From Opisthorchis felineus (taxonomy: Eukaryota; Platyhelminthes; Trematoda; Opisthorchiida; Opisthorchiidae), in contig SJOL01007640.1 of the NCBI GenBank assembly GCA_004794785.1, forward strand, positions 1,311,456 to 1,375,455: a stretch of DNA of 64,000 bases, in the 5' to 3' direction. The stretch's first letter is position 1. Each line of letters begins with the position of its first letter. The notes beneath the pieces were generated by a model, which saw only the letters and a program-made list of their open reading frames with translations, ran no database searches and had not been told where the DNA came from. Shown here one piece after another: positions 1 to 14,700 of the stretch. The position numbers and the translations under genes are program-made.

Positions 1-2054
1 CCCTTAAAAAATTCTATCCGTTCTCTGATGCTGTCGTTTTATGTAACTGGTATCAGTTGAAGTTAACTATGGTCTTAGGGAATTACAGTATAAGATGGTA
101 CAAAATAGCTGCATTGGGCTGGTATGTCTCGCTATATTCGTTTGTGACTCGACTTGTAATCGATTTGCTATCAACAAAAATTTTGATTTGCACATACTTT
201 GATGCCCGTCTCCGGAGATTTCCACTAATTATCTTGTCTACGGCACAATGCGCGTCTGTTGTACAAATGGTCTAAGGGCATTATCGAACTTAATTGTAGT
301 TTCTTCTGTAGTTTGACTGTTCGTAAGCAGGGTTGACGTGAGGTACTGAAATATGCACATCTGCTTCATCCACTACGAGTGATCGTTTATCGCTGAATAC
401 TGTCGCTAAGCTTTCAGTTAAATTTTGTTAAATGTAATCACTCCGAAGGTTGCTGGATTATCTCTGTCAACTGAAACCATGGGTCCCAAGTTGATTAGGT
501 GAAGCAGGAGCTTTACAAAGTTATTAGGGCTACAAAATCCGTAAGGGAATCACTAGACAAGAGATTTCAAAGATTGAGGACGAGCGAAAAGTCCTTCCCT
601 TGAAATGATGCTATCGAAATATATCCACTTGAAGAAGTACTTTTAACATTAGTCAATCTACGTGCTAGATTTTGATTCGTCTGACGTTAGACTTTCTCAG
701 ATTTGGTGTCTAACTCCTGAGGTTCGCTTGCCTATGGCCGTGGGGACGATGAAGTAAGATTTATCTCTTGCCATTTTGAGTGGCAAGCGAATGAGTCGGT
801 GGTATATTTATTACATCCTGTCAAAAGACGAACTGTCTGGTGCAAAATCAAAGGTTTCGCACCGAAAGACTTGGCGAAGGTCCAATCAGTTCTGAATCAT
901 CCCATGAAGCAATAATTCAAATTAAACTTCTGGGGGTGTTTCTGTTTTCAAGTTTCCCGTTTTTGAAAATAAAGGCACTCTGTTGAAATCCTGACCGTGC
1001 TGTTTGAATCTGCTCCACCGCAAAACACAACACACCGTAAGTTCCGAACATGACTGTGCCACATTTTTAACTCCCTCGTCTGTCACAATCATCGCCCACT
1101 TCTTTATCTGTAAAAGCCGCATACTTGTTGTGCAGTGGTTATAGCTGCCAAAGTTTCGTTTGCCGATGGTCTGAGGAGGTGGAGGTAGATAGCTGTGTTT
1201 TGAGGGACAGAACCGTTTGGCGGGCTCATGGATTTTACCTAATTCGCCTACACAAATTCGTTCAAATATGTCCTCCAGGATAATTGCTCTCTTAGCAGAA
1301 GCTTTTCAGTCTGAGAAGCCACTGAAGACTATCAGAATGAGTCTAATTCATGGATGCTGGATGTGCTGGATAAGCATCTGCATTGTCCTTACTGGTAGTG
1401 ACGGGTTCCGATTACTCATTTTTTCCATGTTGCAGAATGGTGCCTTCGTTTCACAAGTGTAGGAACACCGCAATATACTTTACGGTGAGCAGTCACACTC
1501 AGGATGAAAATGCTACAACATGCATAGTCCTTAATGGGGCAGCAAATCAGTTCACTTGAAAAAGTATCCTGGGAAGCAGTAACCTATATGAAGAAGATTG
1601 GAATTAGCATAATTTTGGAAGGGAACAATAATATAGATGATGCATTTACAATTGCTCAGTCAACAAAACACTTGTTCGGTAAGCGAGAGATATCGTTCCT
1701 GTCCCATCCAAGAAAGTGTAAGCGAGCTTCCAGTTAAGACGATCAAGAGCGCATGATGATCCATTATGTCGAATGCCAAAGCACTGTGATAAGCTAGATT
1801 CACGAAATAGGTGGTTCTTCGGACCTTAGATGGACAAATGGAACCAAGCTAGGTAAAGCCCGAGCTATTGACCTAACCACCATTGTAGATGAAGTCGTCT
1901 GCACAATCATGTAAATCATGACCAATAGGACCGGTGAAATATGTTCGAGAACACTCCAGAAAACCTGTCGAAGGCAGTGTTGACAGCAGCAAATTTCGGT
2001 CGTCTGCAGTGAGTATAGTATCCAATATAAGAGACCCGCATATGTTTGTTATTA
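1..2054. other. 3' flank of the SLC5 gene, no gene recognised
   Basis: Beyond the candidate poly(A) signal. Apart from the short repeat at 1142-1210, nothing is identifiable; open frames of 60-80 codons on both strands lack motifs. Confidence 0.6.
1142..1210 (+). repeat. Repeat shared with 57322-57388
   Basis: Both sites, in the same orientation, read TAGCTGCCA..(G)TTCGTT..GATG.T.TG.GGAGGTG..TAGATAGCTG.G. The second site is the distal 3' part of RTE copy C on the minus strand, so this may be a scrap of a similar element. Confidence 0.45.
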
Positions 2055-2060
2055 TTTATT
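2055..2060 (-). terminator. Candidate polyadenylation signal AATAAA
   Basis: AATAAA on the minus strand, about 225 nt downstream of the SLC5 stop codon, within an A/T-rich run and followed by further ATAATAA text. It is the first canonical hexamer that I see in a sensible position, giving a short 3' UTR. Confidence 0.5.
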
Positions 2061-2285
2061 TTTTTTCAAAAAAGAGCAGGCATATGTGTATAAAGTGAAA
2101 CGAATTTTTTATCCAACCGAGGTACCTAAACATAGAAACATAGGTGCAGAGCTGTAGTACGAAAAATGTGGAAACAACCATATAAATATCTTGGTAAAAC
2201 CGGGACGATGATGCACGCGTAACATGTGATCATCTGCTGAAATGATGAGATGTGAGACTGTTTTTCACCATGGTACGCTTGCCGA

Positions 2286-2773
2286 TCAGTTTCGAACAAC
2301 AACCCCAAGGCGTTCAAGCAATAATATAGCAGAACTGATATTGTCCGGTAATGATTCGTTTGCCGTATACTTGATCTGTAAAGGCCCAGCTTCTGTCATA
2401 CCAAAGTACACGGAAAAGAAGATAAAGCCAAATAAGGATATGATGAGAAGGGTGAGCAGGCCAACGCGAAGAGCGCACTTCGCCCGGGGGTCTTGAGAAA
2501 GCGAGATAATCTTCTGCAGTCGAACCGCATAACGCTCAGCAAATGTCTTTCCTTCAAGGTCTGTGTCTGATGCGCGGTATTTCTGAACGATTCCAGTAAG
2601 CTTTCCACAACAAACTGTATTCAGACAACGTTCTTCTTCATCCGCCAAACAAGGTCGATCTTCGCAGCCACAGAACCATTTCAATAAATGCAGTAGACAT
2701 CGACCAGAACGAGATTCACATTTACATGCACATGGGCAACTGAGGCGAGGTGAACGAACCTCTGTGTCTGAAA
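2286..2773 (-). CDS. SLC5A: SLC5 cotransporter exon 14 (Cys-rich loop, last TM helix, stop)
   Basis: Residues 656-817 and TGA at 2288-2286. A segment with 11 cysteines (residues 668-711) contains [10 protein letters not shown], equivalent to the LFCGL region that precedes the last helix of SGLTs. A hydrophobic helix at about 759-780 matches TM14. Vertebrate SGLTs end right after this helix, but here about 36 residues follow with two N-glycosylation sequons (N794, N800). Acceptor TTGCAG at 2774. A donor-like GTATGA just after the helix leaves open an alternative end. Confidence 0.92.
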
Positions 2774-5700
2774 CTGCAAGAACATCCGAAAAATATGACG
2801 CTTGAAAAGTCTTAAATTCTCACATATAACCTAAAAAAAACACGGTTGTTTTGGCAGACTTTGACCCTCTACTACCAGAAACAAATACAACGTTCGTCTT
2901 TACAAAAATCGTCGAAAGGAAACAGGATTGTTCTATTCTAATAAGCTTGATCGGAAGGTTTTCGACCATGTTCACTTAAGAAGTCCATTCGTTAGTTCAT
3001 TTCATTTCTGATTTCTACTAGGAAAGTGCCGGGTGGCTACGTATTGTATTCGACAAGACCATTAGCTATGTATGTGGAGTCTAAGTGAGCGTATGGCTGA
3101 GCCGGAGGAGCTAACGGAATAGACCAACTCGCTAGTATGTTAACGAAGTGGTGCAGCCATTGCAACTAGTGGAGGGTGTTAGTTTGCTTTTTTACACCTT
3201 ACTGTATACAAGAATTATCAGCCTGATGGTCGCACCAGAAATCCCGCACAGACACAAAAATGCTATGATGTCTGTTTTAACTGACGCAACACCCAATCCG
3301 TTTAGATCGGGTTACTGACTTCTTTGAATTTCACCTTTCACCTGGAATCAACTTAAGATAGAAAGTTGACAGACACTATGCGGCTGCATCGTGTTAGTTT
3401 ACTCATCGACAGTAGGCAGTTAATGAACCGAAGCGCCAGTATACGTCGACGAAGTGTTTTGTAGACGGTCGGAAAACCTAGAAGTCAACTGAGAAGGCGA
3501 TGAAAAAAATGTGCATAGACATTCTGGTAAACACGAAAATAAACTTGAACTTAGTCGCCGGTTTGTTCGTAAAGCTGGGCAACATTCTTCCCAATAACAA
3601 CGTTGAACGTATTTTTAGACTTTTGTCCTCCGGAAGTTGAACAAAGGGAAGGCAGACCCCTGCTGTTGTGCAGAATTTATAGTCACTGCCGTTGCGCGGA
3701 TGGACAAAGTTCGGCCTACAGCTGACCACAATCGAACTTTGTTTTAGAGGGGCACTTTTTTGGTGTGCGCATATGACTTTGCTTATTTATGAAATACAAT
3801 TTGTAGTTTTTGGGCTGCGCACTTTATACGTCCCCAAATGACCGGCCAAAACTTGGTAACGAAAAGAAAGAAATCAAACCGTGGGATAATGTAACTTCGG
3901 AACACATTACAATTTCCTCATAAGTTGAAAGGAAACATCGGATGATCCAACGCACGAAAAATCAGAATGTATCCAATTCCCAACATTTACCACTGTTTTC
4001 GCCGACATATTGGGATACAGATTCGTGGTAATTATCCTGTCTCGTAGTTGCTAGCCAAGTTCAGCTAGACGGCAAAAATCACCTGCTCCGGATGGTCCGA
4101 ACGATAGAGGCAGACGATCAGTATACGAATTGGCCGCATCACACCAGTGTTTTCAAATATGGACACATAAAAGAGGTCAGGCGCTTTCAATTCAGACACA
4201 GCAAAACATCTAGTTGGCTTTCACAAAAGTTTTTGGTCACACTCAACTGCAACTGAACTATTGGTTTTAGTTGAAAAACGCGCGGTACGACAATTGTTGG
4301 CAAAGCTTGTAACGAGGAACCAACGACGTTGAAGAGACTTTTAGTACTCGAGAGGATAAAACTGCCTTCTAAGACAGTTTCATCGTCCGAACCAACTTAC
4401 ACACAACTCGCAATTGAAGAATGACCAGATCAACTGGAAAACTCAAACCTAGTCGTAAATTGCACTGACGGAGCAGGTGGCACGATCAGTCGTGTAACCG
4501 GGCAGGGAGAAATACAATGAATGAAGCGACTTTATGCGTCAATCAATCAGAACATGAAGTAGGCAGCCAACCGAAAGACAGCCCACGAAAACAAACCACC
4601 GGTACTAGTTAACATGTTATCTCTCATTAGAACCTTATGGATGACTGCATAGAGAGCGTATTGTTTGGAACAATACTAACATGACCGGGGTGGAACAGCA
4701 GAATGGTGGACGTTTCAATCAGATCCCGTTGACTGTCATAGCTCCAAGGATATTTCAGAGAAGATTTGATCCTGAACTGTATTCAACGGCACTCGGTAAG
4801 TGCAGCGCTACGTCGCTCTCAGACTAGCTTGCATCCATGACCAGAATTAGCATATCGTCGGAGCTAACACCTTTACCACCTTGATAATATGTAGCCAATT
4901 CCAAGAGAGTAAAATTTGTTAACCACAATGAAAGTGATCGCCGGAAGTAAGGAAAGTTGTGACAAATTCCAATGTGGTGAGAATTTTTCGTGTTATGGAT
5001 GGCAGATGCTAACGCTCAAATATGTTCGTTGTACCGAAAGTTCAGATGAAAGGAGTGCTACTGTGTCGTAAACAGCTCAAACGCTCATCATCAGGTTCCT
5101 CGACGATTTACGAATCAAGAAAAGGAAGTGATGTAGTCTGATTCAGTATCTTGAACAAGACATTTCTTCTACCCAGGAAGAAGGATACCAAACAAAAACG
5201 CGGAACTTATAGTGAAGTAAATGTCGCACCAACAAATAAACCTGGAACAATGTCTGAATGTTCATCAGTCGTTATGCCTTGTGTCAAAAAAGAGAGCAAA
5301 TAATGACCTGCAGTGATTTGGTATGACAATGGCTTATGCGCATTTTTACTGACATCTCAATCAGTAACATCAGCGACTTCTCATACGCACTCACATCGGA
5401 GTAATCGAAGTGGGCTAGCACTAGATCTTCTCTATTCTTTTGTGCTTTTTGCCGTTTTATTCAAAATTGTTATCAGTGTACGACAGTGAAGTACCAGTAA
5501 TCAGCAGTGGTGCTGCTACCAGTGATAATGACAATAAGGACGATTTAGCTGACTCGCTAAGGGCCTGACAGGCACAGTTAACTTCGCGCTAGGTCTGTGT
5601 AGCCTCAGTTTGCCAAAAAATTCTTGGTATTCAATAGATGGAACATTGGAATGAGGTCTGGACGGATCTTAGCTCTTTTGCAACCTACCTCCACCTCAAC

Positions 5701-8700
5701 CAGCGGTATTCGAAAAGCCGAAGGCCATACAGGAAACACGAACACATTCAAATACTGACGTCCGATCCATCTTACTGTATTTTCTTGACAGAATTATGAA
5801 CTCTCGTGAACGTTGATGAACGGGAAAAATATGTGATCCCTCAAGAGTAGCATGACGATGTTTTTAGTCTATCAAAATTTGACAAAGGTTATGATGTTAG
5901 TATTCATCAGTGTTTATACAGGGAGAATCACAGTACAAACGTCCCCTACTTAAAGGTTCACTGACAGACCTGTATTTACGCACCAATTTATCAGCTCTGT
6001 ACGACAAGTACGCGGTTCTTACAGCTGATACTGATGATGATGATGTCCAGCCACCTCCAACATAAGTGGTGGTGACGTGTCCGGTGGGATGGAATGACGT
6101 AAGTTTTCAGAGGTTCTGAAAATGTCGCTAAGCGTTAAAGCCTTACAGATTTCCTGCCAAATTTATGACAAAGCCCAAATGTATCACAAATAAAAGTCAA
6201 TTTTAACTTGATCCGAGTTTGCAGTTCCAAACAACGAAAAGAAGGCGAATTTAGGAGAATAAAAATACGATGGCTTTTATATGTTAAATTGGTAAATCCA
6301 GAGTACAACCTGAAGACCTTAATATTCTACGACACTCAGCAGCGAGCTGAAGGCGAACACGGATGAATGGGCGGATGTGACAAGCCCAACATCTCTTTAG
6401 CTATTCTTTAGTGAATTACAGGTCAAAGACAAATACGTAAGGTTTGGAACTGTACTCTTTAACAAACGCTAGGTAGCGCGAACAGACGCACATGTGAATT
6501 AAGAACTTTTGTGATGTGTGTCCGAAACTGAATCACGTTGACTCAGAATGTAGTCAGCGCTTAGCAAGTAAAAGTATGACCGCCAATAGATATGAATCCA
6601 TCCCAATTTATTCCAACACTTCAAGTCTTCTGGCGGTCTTTTCTCAAGCTAAGCGATCAAATTTTTGTTTTAGTCAATGCGTTCTACTAAACAGACTGAC
6701 AGTATTTTTTGACCGAGGACAGAGAAAGATAGCTGGCCTGATTTAAGGCTCTAGCTGGCTGGAACGTTGTTGGTTCTTCGACCAAAGAGAATGCAGAACT
6801 TTTTAACTCAGATTTTGTATGCACATGCTGCACCAAATTTCACGATGTTTCATCCATCTCATCAGTTTTCAAGAAGACTGGTATGTTTTCAGGAAGGCTT
6901 TACCGCAAGCTGTTTCATAAGCAGCCAACCAGCAATCCTAATTGTTTTATGACCAACAGCACAGTGTCTGACATCATTTACATCACACAAAAAAACTCCA
7001 AAAACCTAACATTATCTAATCATTCTCTTGCTTGATAATGACCCGTCAGATGAACGGACAGCACGGGTTTCTAGAATACCTTATAAGCATACTTTGCAAT
7101 GATGTGTGTTCTGTCAAATCTATGAAAGTAAAGGCATGGATTCATACCCTTCCCGAGTCAAATGAGTCAAACCATTCGCAATCCCCGCAAATATGGCTGA
7201 ACATATAGCAAAACCAAATATATGAACTAAAAGTGTCCGCTTAGACAAAACGATATTGCTCTTTAAAAAGGAGGGCTGTCTTCTTGAAAACAGATTTCCC
7301 TCAGGATTGTATCTTGCTTTCAGTGAGAAAAGATAAACAACGGGGACCCAGATAAAGACAGGCAAAAATCACTACGACCATTGCGGTTTCCAGTACTCAC
7401 TTAGAAAGCTATCTGCAAGGTATGATGATAAGTTGAAGGACTTCGTGGAACACATTACTATGGAGTTACTAACTCGTAACACGGTGCTTTCCAAGAAAGA
7501 AGCCCATAAAACTTGGTGTGAAAATACCCCGTACCAAACTGTTCAATCTCGTGAAAAATGGGAAACTTAGAATGTACAGTCCAAACGCATCCTCAACAAA
7601 AAAACCGTGAGCTTATTTAAGCCACGATACATTTTAGAAGCATACTGATGAACGGCGAGGGTCTCAAATAAGCAAGCCAAAGACCTGGCCCGAACACTTT
7701 ACATTATGAGAGACGGATTTCTTTCCAATGCCCGTATTTTACGGAGGCGAATTGTTTGATCATCCAAAGTGTCAGGGAAGTTCCGGGGCTCAGGATGGTT
7801 CCAGCCAAAAATACAAGCAGTATGATCTCCCAAAGATAAGCAGTTAGCAGAAAAAGTTATGCAATAAACTCCAAGAGTTGGTTTGACAGGCGAATCAACA
7901 CAAGGCACACATACCCGTCATCCACTACTGGATATAAAAATGGTCTGGAGCTCATTAGCTCAGCATCTTTTAAAAGAGTACAGTAGATTTCTTGGAAGAA
8001 GCTCGCAGAAACGATAAATTACACTGACAGAAATAAAAAGGTGACAGTGTTTTGAAAGGTGTGTGAACCTTCGTTTTTGTGCCGGACGTTAACTTGATAC
8101 GGAGTCATCTGTAGCTTCCTATCGAAGCATTTTAGTATTTTTATCCCGTTATCTTTATACCTCTGTTGAGGTCATAATATACTAACACTAAAAATGACAT
8201 GTATTTCTGTTTCGGTGTTACTTCAAATGAAGATAGAGAACGTCTGTAGGTTTAGGTCCATTGTTAGTACACTACGAAGATGCTGGCTTGCTTTGCTTCA
8301 ATCAGTTTTCTCGATAGCCCGTAAACAAAGTAGTAATAATGGCAGCAGTGATTTATATTGTGTACGCTTTGAAAAAAGCGCTGGAAGGCTTGTCCATGGT
8401 AGTGAAGAACACGGCAGAGAATGGAAAAAGATAAACAGTTCAGAAAAGTTTAGACTTGGGAGGCGTTGTTGTCATCAAAAAGGAATGGGTATAAACAGAA
8501 CTTTACCGATTCATCCACCTCTAGGTATGATCACTTTCCAAGAGTCTGCCACTGACTGACATTTTAATGCACCGAAACTCGTGATCACACCCCTGGACTC
8601 AAAAAATCGCTGGTTCTAGCTTTCTCAAGTGATTGGCTTTGTCTCTGCCCAACTCACACACTGAGCTGATTTTCCGCTTTCATTCATTGCCGCTCTTCAT

Positions 8701-11700
8701 CGTTGAACTTTATGTAAATTACCGTGGTTGCAGAGCATTTCGGTACCAGTGCCACCACACTGATGTTACTCATAATCGCGATTATGCACGTAACACTTTC
8801 GGTTAAGAGAATTCATGTTTTTTTGCCTCGGAGACTTCGTCCCGAGATGAACTGGTGGATGAATGGTACGCTAGGATTTACACAAAAGAAAACAAGAAAA
8901 TCAATATTCGGACTTGTTTTCATTCGAGGAGGTAATTGACCTTGGTACAGATTTGTCCTTATTGGTAGAAAACCAGGGACATGGAGTGAGAGGAAACAGT
9001 GTGCCGGTAGACTAGTACCGCTCTCAGGACTTCTGATATCCATATGGGTTAAAACGTTTCACCAAAGCCTGAAATTATGGAATACATGCTTGTCGGTTAA
9101 AGTTGGGGCACTAGTTTTGCTTAGTTACTGCACCTCACAATTGTTTTTCATTATTGGAAGTGTGGGAGATATGCTAGTTTTTTTCGAAGTATAAGTGAGG
9201 GCTCAGTATAATACGCCCTGTTTTTACCTTGATTAGGTCGTTCTTGGGTATAACGATTCCCTTTGGTACCAAAGCCACTAGTCTGTCAAAGGAGAGTGCA
9301 AAAGAATGCTTGTGGTTACTCACTGGAGAACAGTATAATGCATTTTGGTTGCCGATGTACTTGGATCATATTCTGCAATGACACAAACAACTTGTGAAGG
9401 CAAAGATAATGTTTTCATCTGAAACAACCAGATGAACAATGGGGTCATGAATGTCACGTGCCACGGCCCTAAGCTACTTCACGCCCCACCACGCTATGCA
9501 CATGTTATAGTTAGAACATTCACTGGGAAACACGGACGATGCTATCAACTCTTGATCTGCTTCTCCAGTTGCAGGAGATACACAAAAATCTACCTAAGCC
9601 AAGGTAGCTTACCAACAAGCAGGATGAGAGTTAGCTAGTGAAGACTATGTGCACAATAGCAGTTATGAAGTTGATAAAAACTATCCCGAGGACCACTACC
9701 GGTTTCGCCATCCCAATTTGCAAACAACTATTATTCACATGGTCCGTGGAATACCTGTTGAAGTCAAAGAACCTGAAACACATACGCTGTTTGTATAACA
9801 CACTATATTGGTTTTGAGGCCAAAAAATTCTCCTCAACCATGAGCATTCCAATTTTACCAGCTGAAAACTCGCTTATTCGTTCAGAAATGCAAGATACCT
9901 CATAAAGCTAGACAGTCTTCAAGAATATAGTAATTCTGTTCAATCGGAAGGGTTTTTCCTAGGTGAGCTACACTGATAACAGACTCGTATCTTCCTGTGT
10001 GATGGGTGTAAGAGATTACGCTGAAAGTAAATTTCAAATGAATAAACAAACTGTGTTGAGGACAGACTGTGTTGGACAGACTAGATCGTTTGCTGCTAAA
10101 TGAAAACTCAGTTTTTACTAACCAATATGCTAGGTAATGAGCGCATTTCGATGCTCCTGACAACTTTAGCTGCTGGTAGGACCGACCATTACTTGTTTAT
10201 CACTCAAAGGGATTGTTCCTTGCATTAGGCTGACAGTCTTTTAGGTTGAAAAAAATTCGGCCACACACTTGACTAGCCTTGCGACCTTGAGGTCCCCCAC
10301 GCTTCGTTTGGTGCTACGTGAAAAGAGATTTGAATACCATCAGAGATAACGGTATTAGTTTCGGTAGATAGAACGTCATTTGGAGACAGACATACTCACC
10401 AGATACTTTTCACATGGACATAAGTGAGCCAAACATGTAAAAGAAGACGGAGCTCCAGCGAAAATAAACGAATTTAGGTTGTCTCAGAGAAAGCGCGATT
10501 TCTTTTAGATTTACCATGATCGACGGATGCATCGAATGTTCCAAAACCTAAAATGTTTATCACCACCTTTATTACTTCCGACCTGTATCGGTCGATGGCA
10601 GAAGGGAACAACTAAGTACACTGCTCAAAGTTTCAGACGCCCGCGAGAAGAAAACATACCATAATGTTCAGGACACTTCTCAACTTGCAGTCCAGAATTC
10701 ACTTTGTTTGGAGGAAGGATAGTATCGAAACCTTGGTGAAAATTATGGCCATAAGGTTGATCGCGCACGACATCACCAGCCAATTTGGTGTTCTTTTGGT
10801 TCTCCATGTTCAGCACATCCACCACCCTGTAGTGCTCTTCTACGGCTCCATTCTCCTCTCCTTCAGTAACCTCACGTGCTGGTACAGTCTGATCCCATGC
10901 GGTCCAGTAGGTAAGGCGGTGAAGGTTCTCAGGTTTTGGACGTTCAGAGAAGAATGAAATGATTACCAGTATTAGTCCAGAACTCAGGAATGAGAACAGC
11001 GCAAAGTACATGTAGTGAACTTTGCTAACAATCGCAGGACGTAGGTCTGTTTCGCCGCAAACCGGTTCGCTGTAGATAATAGTTAGGATCATCCTGACGA
11101 GACCAACAATCAGTCCGTACACCAGCGCGCAGAATGCACCCTGAGAACAGTGAATGAAAGGTGACCATACGATCAGAAACGAAATGCTACTTTTTCTACA
11201 CGAACTGAAAATAAAACACATGTATCAAATACAAAAAAGATCTTTACCAACGGTCGAAAAGATTATCGGGAATCGTGTGCAATGCATCTTCCGGATTAAC
11301 CCGTATGTAAGCCTTTATGTATAGATAATTTCACAATGAAGCCATGAATGGATTCAAAATCCATTGAAAACGGAGCTTTCTGCTAGTACTCACGACGACC
11401 AATTATCCGACCAATAGTAACTTAGAAACATCTCTAAGACAACAGCAGGAGGACGAAGATCCAAATAAAATTAATTCGCGATGTTCTGATGTCAAAAAGG
11501 TTTTAACCAATTAAGCATTGCCAATGGTTCAGACACGTCCTGAAAGGCCAAGAAAATGAAATAACCGAGCGTTGGCACCTCGCCTTAAGTGATGCTGTCA
11601 CCTGGATCAACATAACCACAGCTTGGGCCTACGATCGGTTTATGATGCCTGTCAGTGGGGCAAGAACTGGATCTCCAAACATACAGGCTCGGCTACTGAC

Positions 11701-14700
11701 CACCGATCCCAGGTCACAGCAATTCTTGACGCCATTCAAGCCAACTTCTCCTCTGGCACAATATGTTGACGATAATATACATAGTCAATAGTTGCTTTGC
11801 ATAGAATTGAGGCTATGACGGATTGACTGTCGGCGTACGAATCAAATCCTAGATTCGGATCATCCGGTGTGCATGAAAAGCGACGGTTTATTCGTTTAAA
11901 CACTCTGAAAGGTTAAATTCGACCGAGTTGTTGTACTGTAAAGGTTTGGCTTGATTACTAGATGAACGACTACATCGTGCGCAGTTAGTGTGACTTTGGA
12001 TGAAACGTCGGCTTTGTTAACATCGGTTGGCTTCGGCCTTGTAAGTTTTTTGATCAAACCCCTCACTCAGCAGCCAAAAAACATGTGGGTGGGCTTGAGA
12101 TTCCGTGGTACATTTGTTCTGCTTACCGTTAACATTCGATTATGTTTCATATTCCTTTACTTTCTGTTTTGCCACGGCATCACTTGTGAATTGTTGTTGA
12201 AACTGAAGGTTGCATAAACTAAGCCACGTTTAGATTCTCAAGTACAGAAGTTGCCGATTGCGCCAGCGCAAGATTGCGCAGTTGACAAAACGGGGGCTCA
12301 GTTCTCAGATCGCTAAAATTCGCTGGACAAAATCGTATGTCTGAGAGATGAGATATGCTGGTGCAATATGTTCCGAATGTCCGTGCGCCCAACTGAGAAG
12401 CCTAATCGTACCGATTTGAACGCTCTAGGCTGAGCCATCAAGAACTACTTAAAAACCCGCTGAGCACAGTAGTTCTTCCGATGAGATAACACAGCGGAGG
12501 TTATTATATTTAGTTTAATTCCAAGTTTATCAAACCGTAGTATCGTCCTCAGCACAACTCATCAGTAGTGCAAATCGCCTGTCACAACGAGGTCTGAGCC
12601 AGTCGCCTGGAGTTCAAAGCTCTGTAGCGCAGATGATATGCACATTTGCTGAGCTTTAGTAAAAGCAAAACTCTACTTCCACTCCTCGCGAGCTTGCAAT
12701 TTTCAGTATCAATTAACCCGGGATTCATCTATTGGGACTCCTGAGACTCCGTTGTGGGTGAAGAAAGTCTGGTGAACATCAACGCAAATAATGCACCGAA
12801 ATTACCCTTCGGATAGTTTGGAGCAGTATTGCTTTAATTGGAGATGAAAAAGATTTGTTGCTGCCTCACCTATGGAAAACTGGTAGCAATAATGATGTAC
12901 TTTCATGGAGGTTTATTTGACAAAGGTTGAAAAACTCTGGAAAATCGCGTGACCAACCACTACTTTGGGATGACGCTGTGCTGACTTTCACTTTCTCGAC
13001 TTTACCGTTGAACTAAAGAATAGAGACTGTCATGCGCTGCGGGCTTGTTATTAGGTTGGTATGAACTGACTGCCCGATTAGGCCACATTTTTCCCTCTTT
13101 ACGATTCATCTGTTAATTCGCAGGGCTAAAATTGACGATGCAAGGAGCTACAAACCCAACTCCGCCAACTGATCACAACCCTCATGCACCACCAGGTTAT
13201 GCTTTATTCGAAGACCAAACTGTTTTTATAAAACCCGGGGAATAAACAGTCGTTTGTGGGATGCTCCGATAACAATTCTTTCGACTTACCTGCTGTTATA
13301 TTTTATGTTTCAATCAGTATTGGAAATCCCACATTCCACAACATCACCTCAAAACGATATTAGCAAGGAACGGTAAACCGTTTGGAGTCTATCATGATGA
13401 TATGGCATAAAACTCATAAGTTGTTTCCCCTGTAAGATTTCACGTGTCAGTTAGATGAAACCGTGTGATAGAATGGTGACAGTCTGAAAAAGCGCTATTC
13501 AGTATTCAACTGAGCTTTATCAGAGGCGTCACGACCATCATTCATCAGCTTAGCGGTAACTGGAGGCCATGTTCGAGTACTAGAGTTCCACTTGAGAGAA
13601 ATTGTTTGACTGGAAACACCATATGAAACTCTAAATGATACTGTTCATTTCCAGGGGCACTGTGAGTAGTTCTCTACCTGCACCATGTGTGCTGTTGGGC
13701 GCTCCCCGTAAATTCTCATTCGTTAAACGGAAGGCCACTACAACAAAGCAAAGCATCTAATTGTTGTCTCATATGCAAATATAACGTTTCCTTCACTAAA
13801 ATAAAATGAGCAATGAGCAAGAGATTAACCCCAACAAAATCTACTGATGCCTTTAAAAACTAATGAGGTTGTGCAGTGAAGAGATGAAAGAAAGGTTTCT
13901 AGTGAGTTAAACCCAAACAAGTACTTGACAATCTGGGAATACGGGTATTTTAAGAAAGAAAACTAACCGATTCCGTAGAACGCTTCCAAAGGATGGCTAA
14001 CAAGTAGATAGAAGCTATGGGCGGAGCCAGACAGGCAGAAACTGCCTGTATGTAAATAAACAGTTGGCTGCCTTGCAATTGCTGAATCACCGGTACCCAT
14101 GCAATGCTCACCATGACCAGGACGACGACAAAAACCCTTGAAAAAGGGGAAATCGAGAAACGAGTTTATCAATGACATCGAGGGACATAGAGAGAACAAT
14201 TAATATGCCTCAGCAACAAAAAGGAAGTACGTTTGCGAACCTGAATTGATAAAGCGTGTTGAAATAAATCCTCTTAACTGACTGAGAGCGACAACACAAG
14301 GCACAGGTGTCGGTAGACAAGTGATTCATATTTGTTTTACTCAGCATCAAACCAGGTTGCCGACAGTTTTGCCAGTCACCAAGAATAAACACGGAGGAAC
14401 GACCAAAACAATCAGCCGACGGGTAATGTTTTCCACTCAGTGATTGGAGTTTCAAATTCTACGATAACTGTATTCAAGTTGTTACAATATGCATTTTTTG
14501 GACCGTTGCTGACATAGCTCACGCTGATGATCCACAGTGGTTTTATTCAAAGGCTGATAGGACGTTTGATGGGCAGTGCAGAAATATCTCTCAACACATC
14601 TAATTGTGGTTGTGGTGGTCGCGTTCGAAATTATGGATCATAGTTAGTTTATTCGATTGTGTCCCGTGGGTGGTGTGAAAAAGTTGGAGAATGTCTGACG

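Noticed and set aside
10664..10957. 97-codon plus-strand frame
   Set aside because: Antisense shadow of SLC5 exon 13.
11515..11760. Possible RTE C-terminal remnant on the plus strand ([18 protein letters not shown])
   Set aside because: Only a short stretch resembles the [18 protein letters not shown] motif and the following text does not continue the match.
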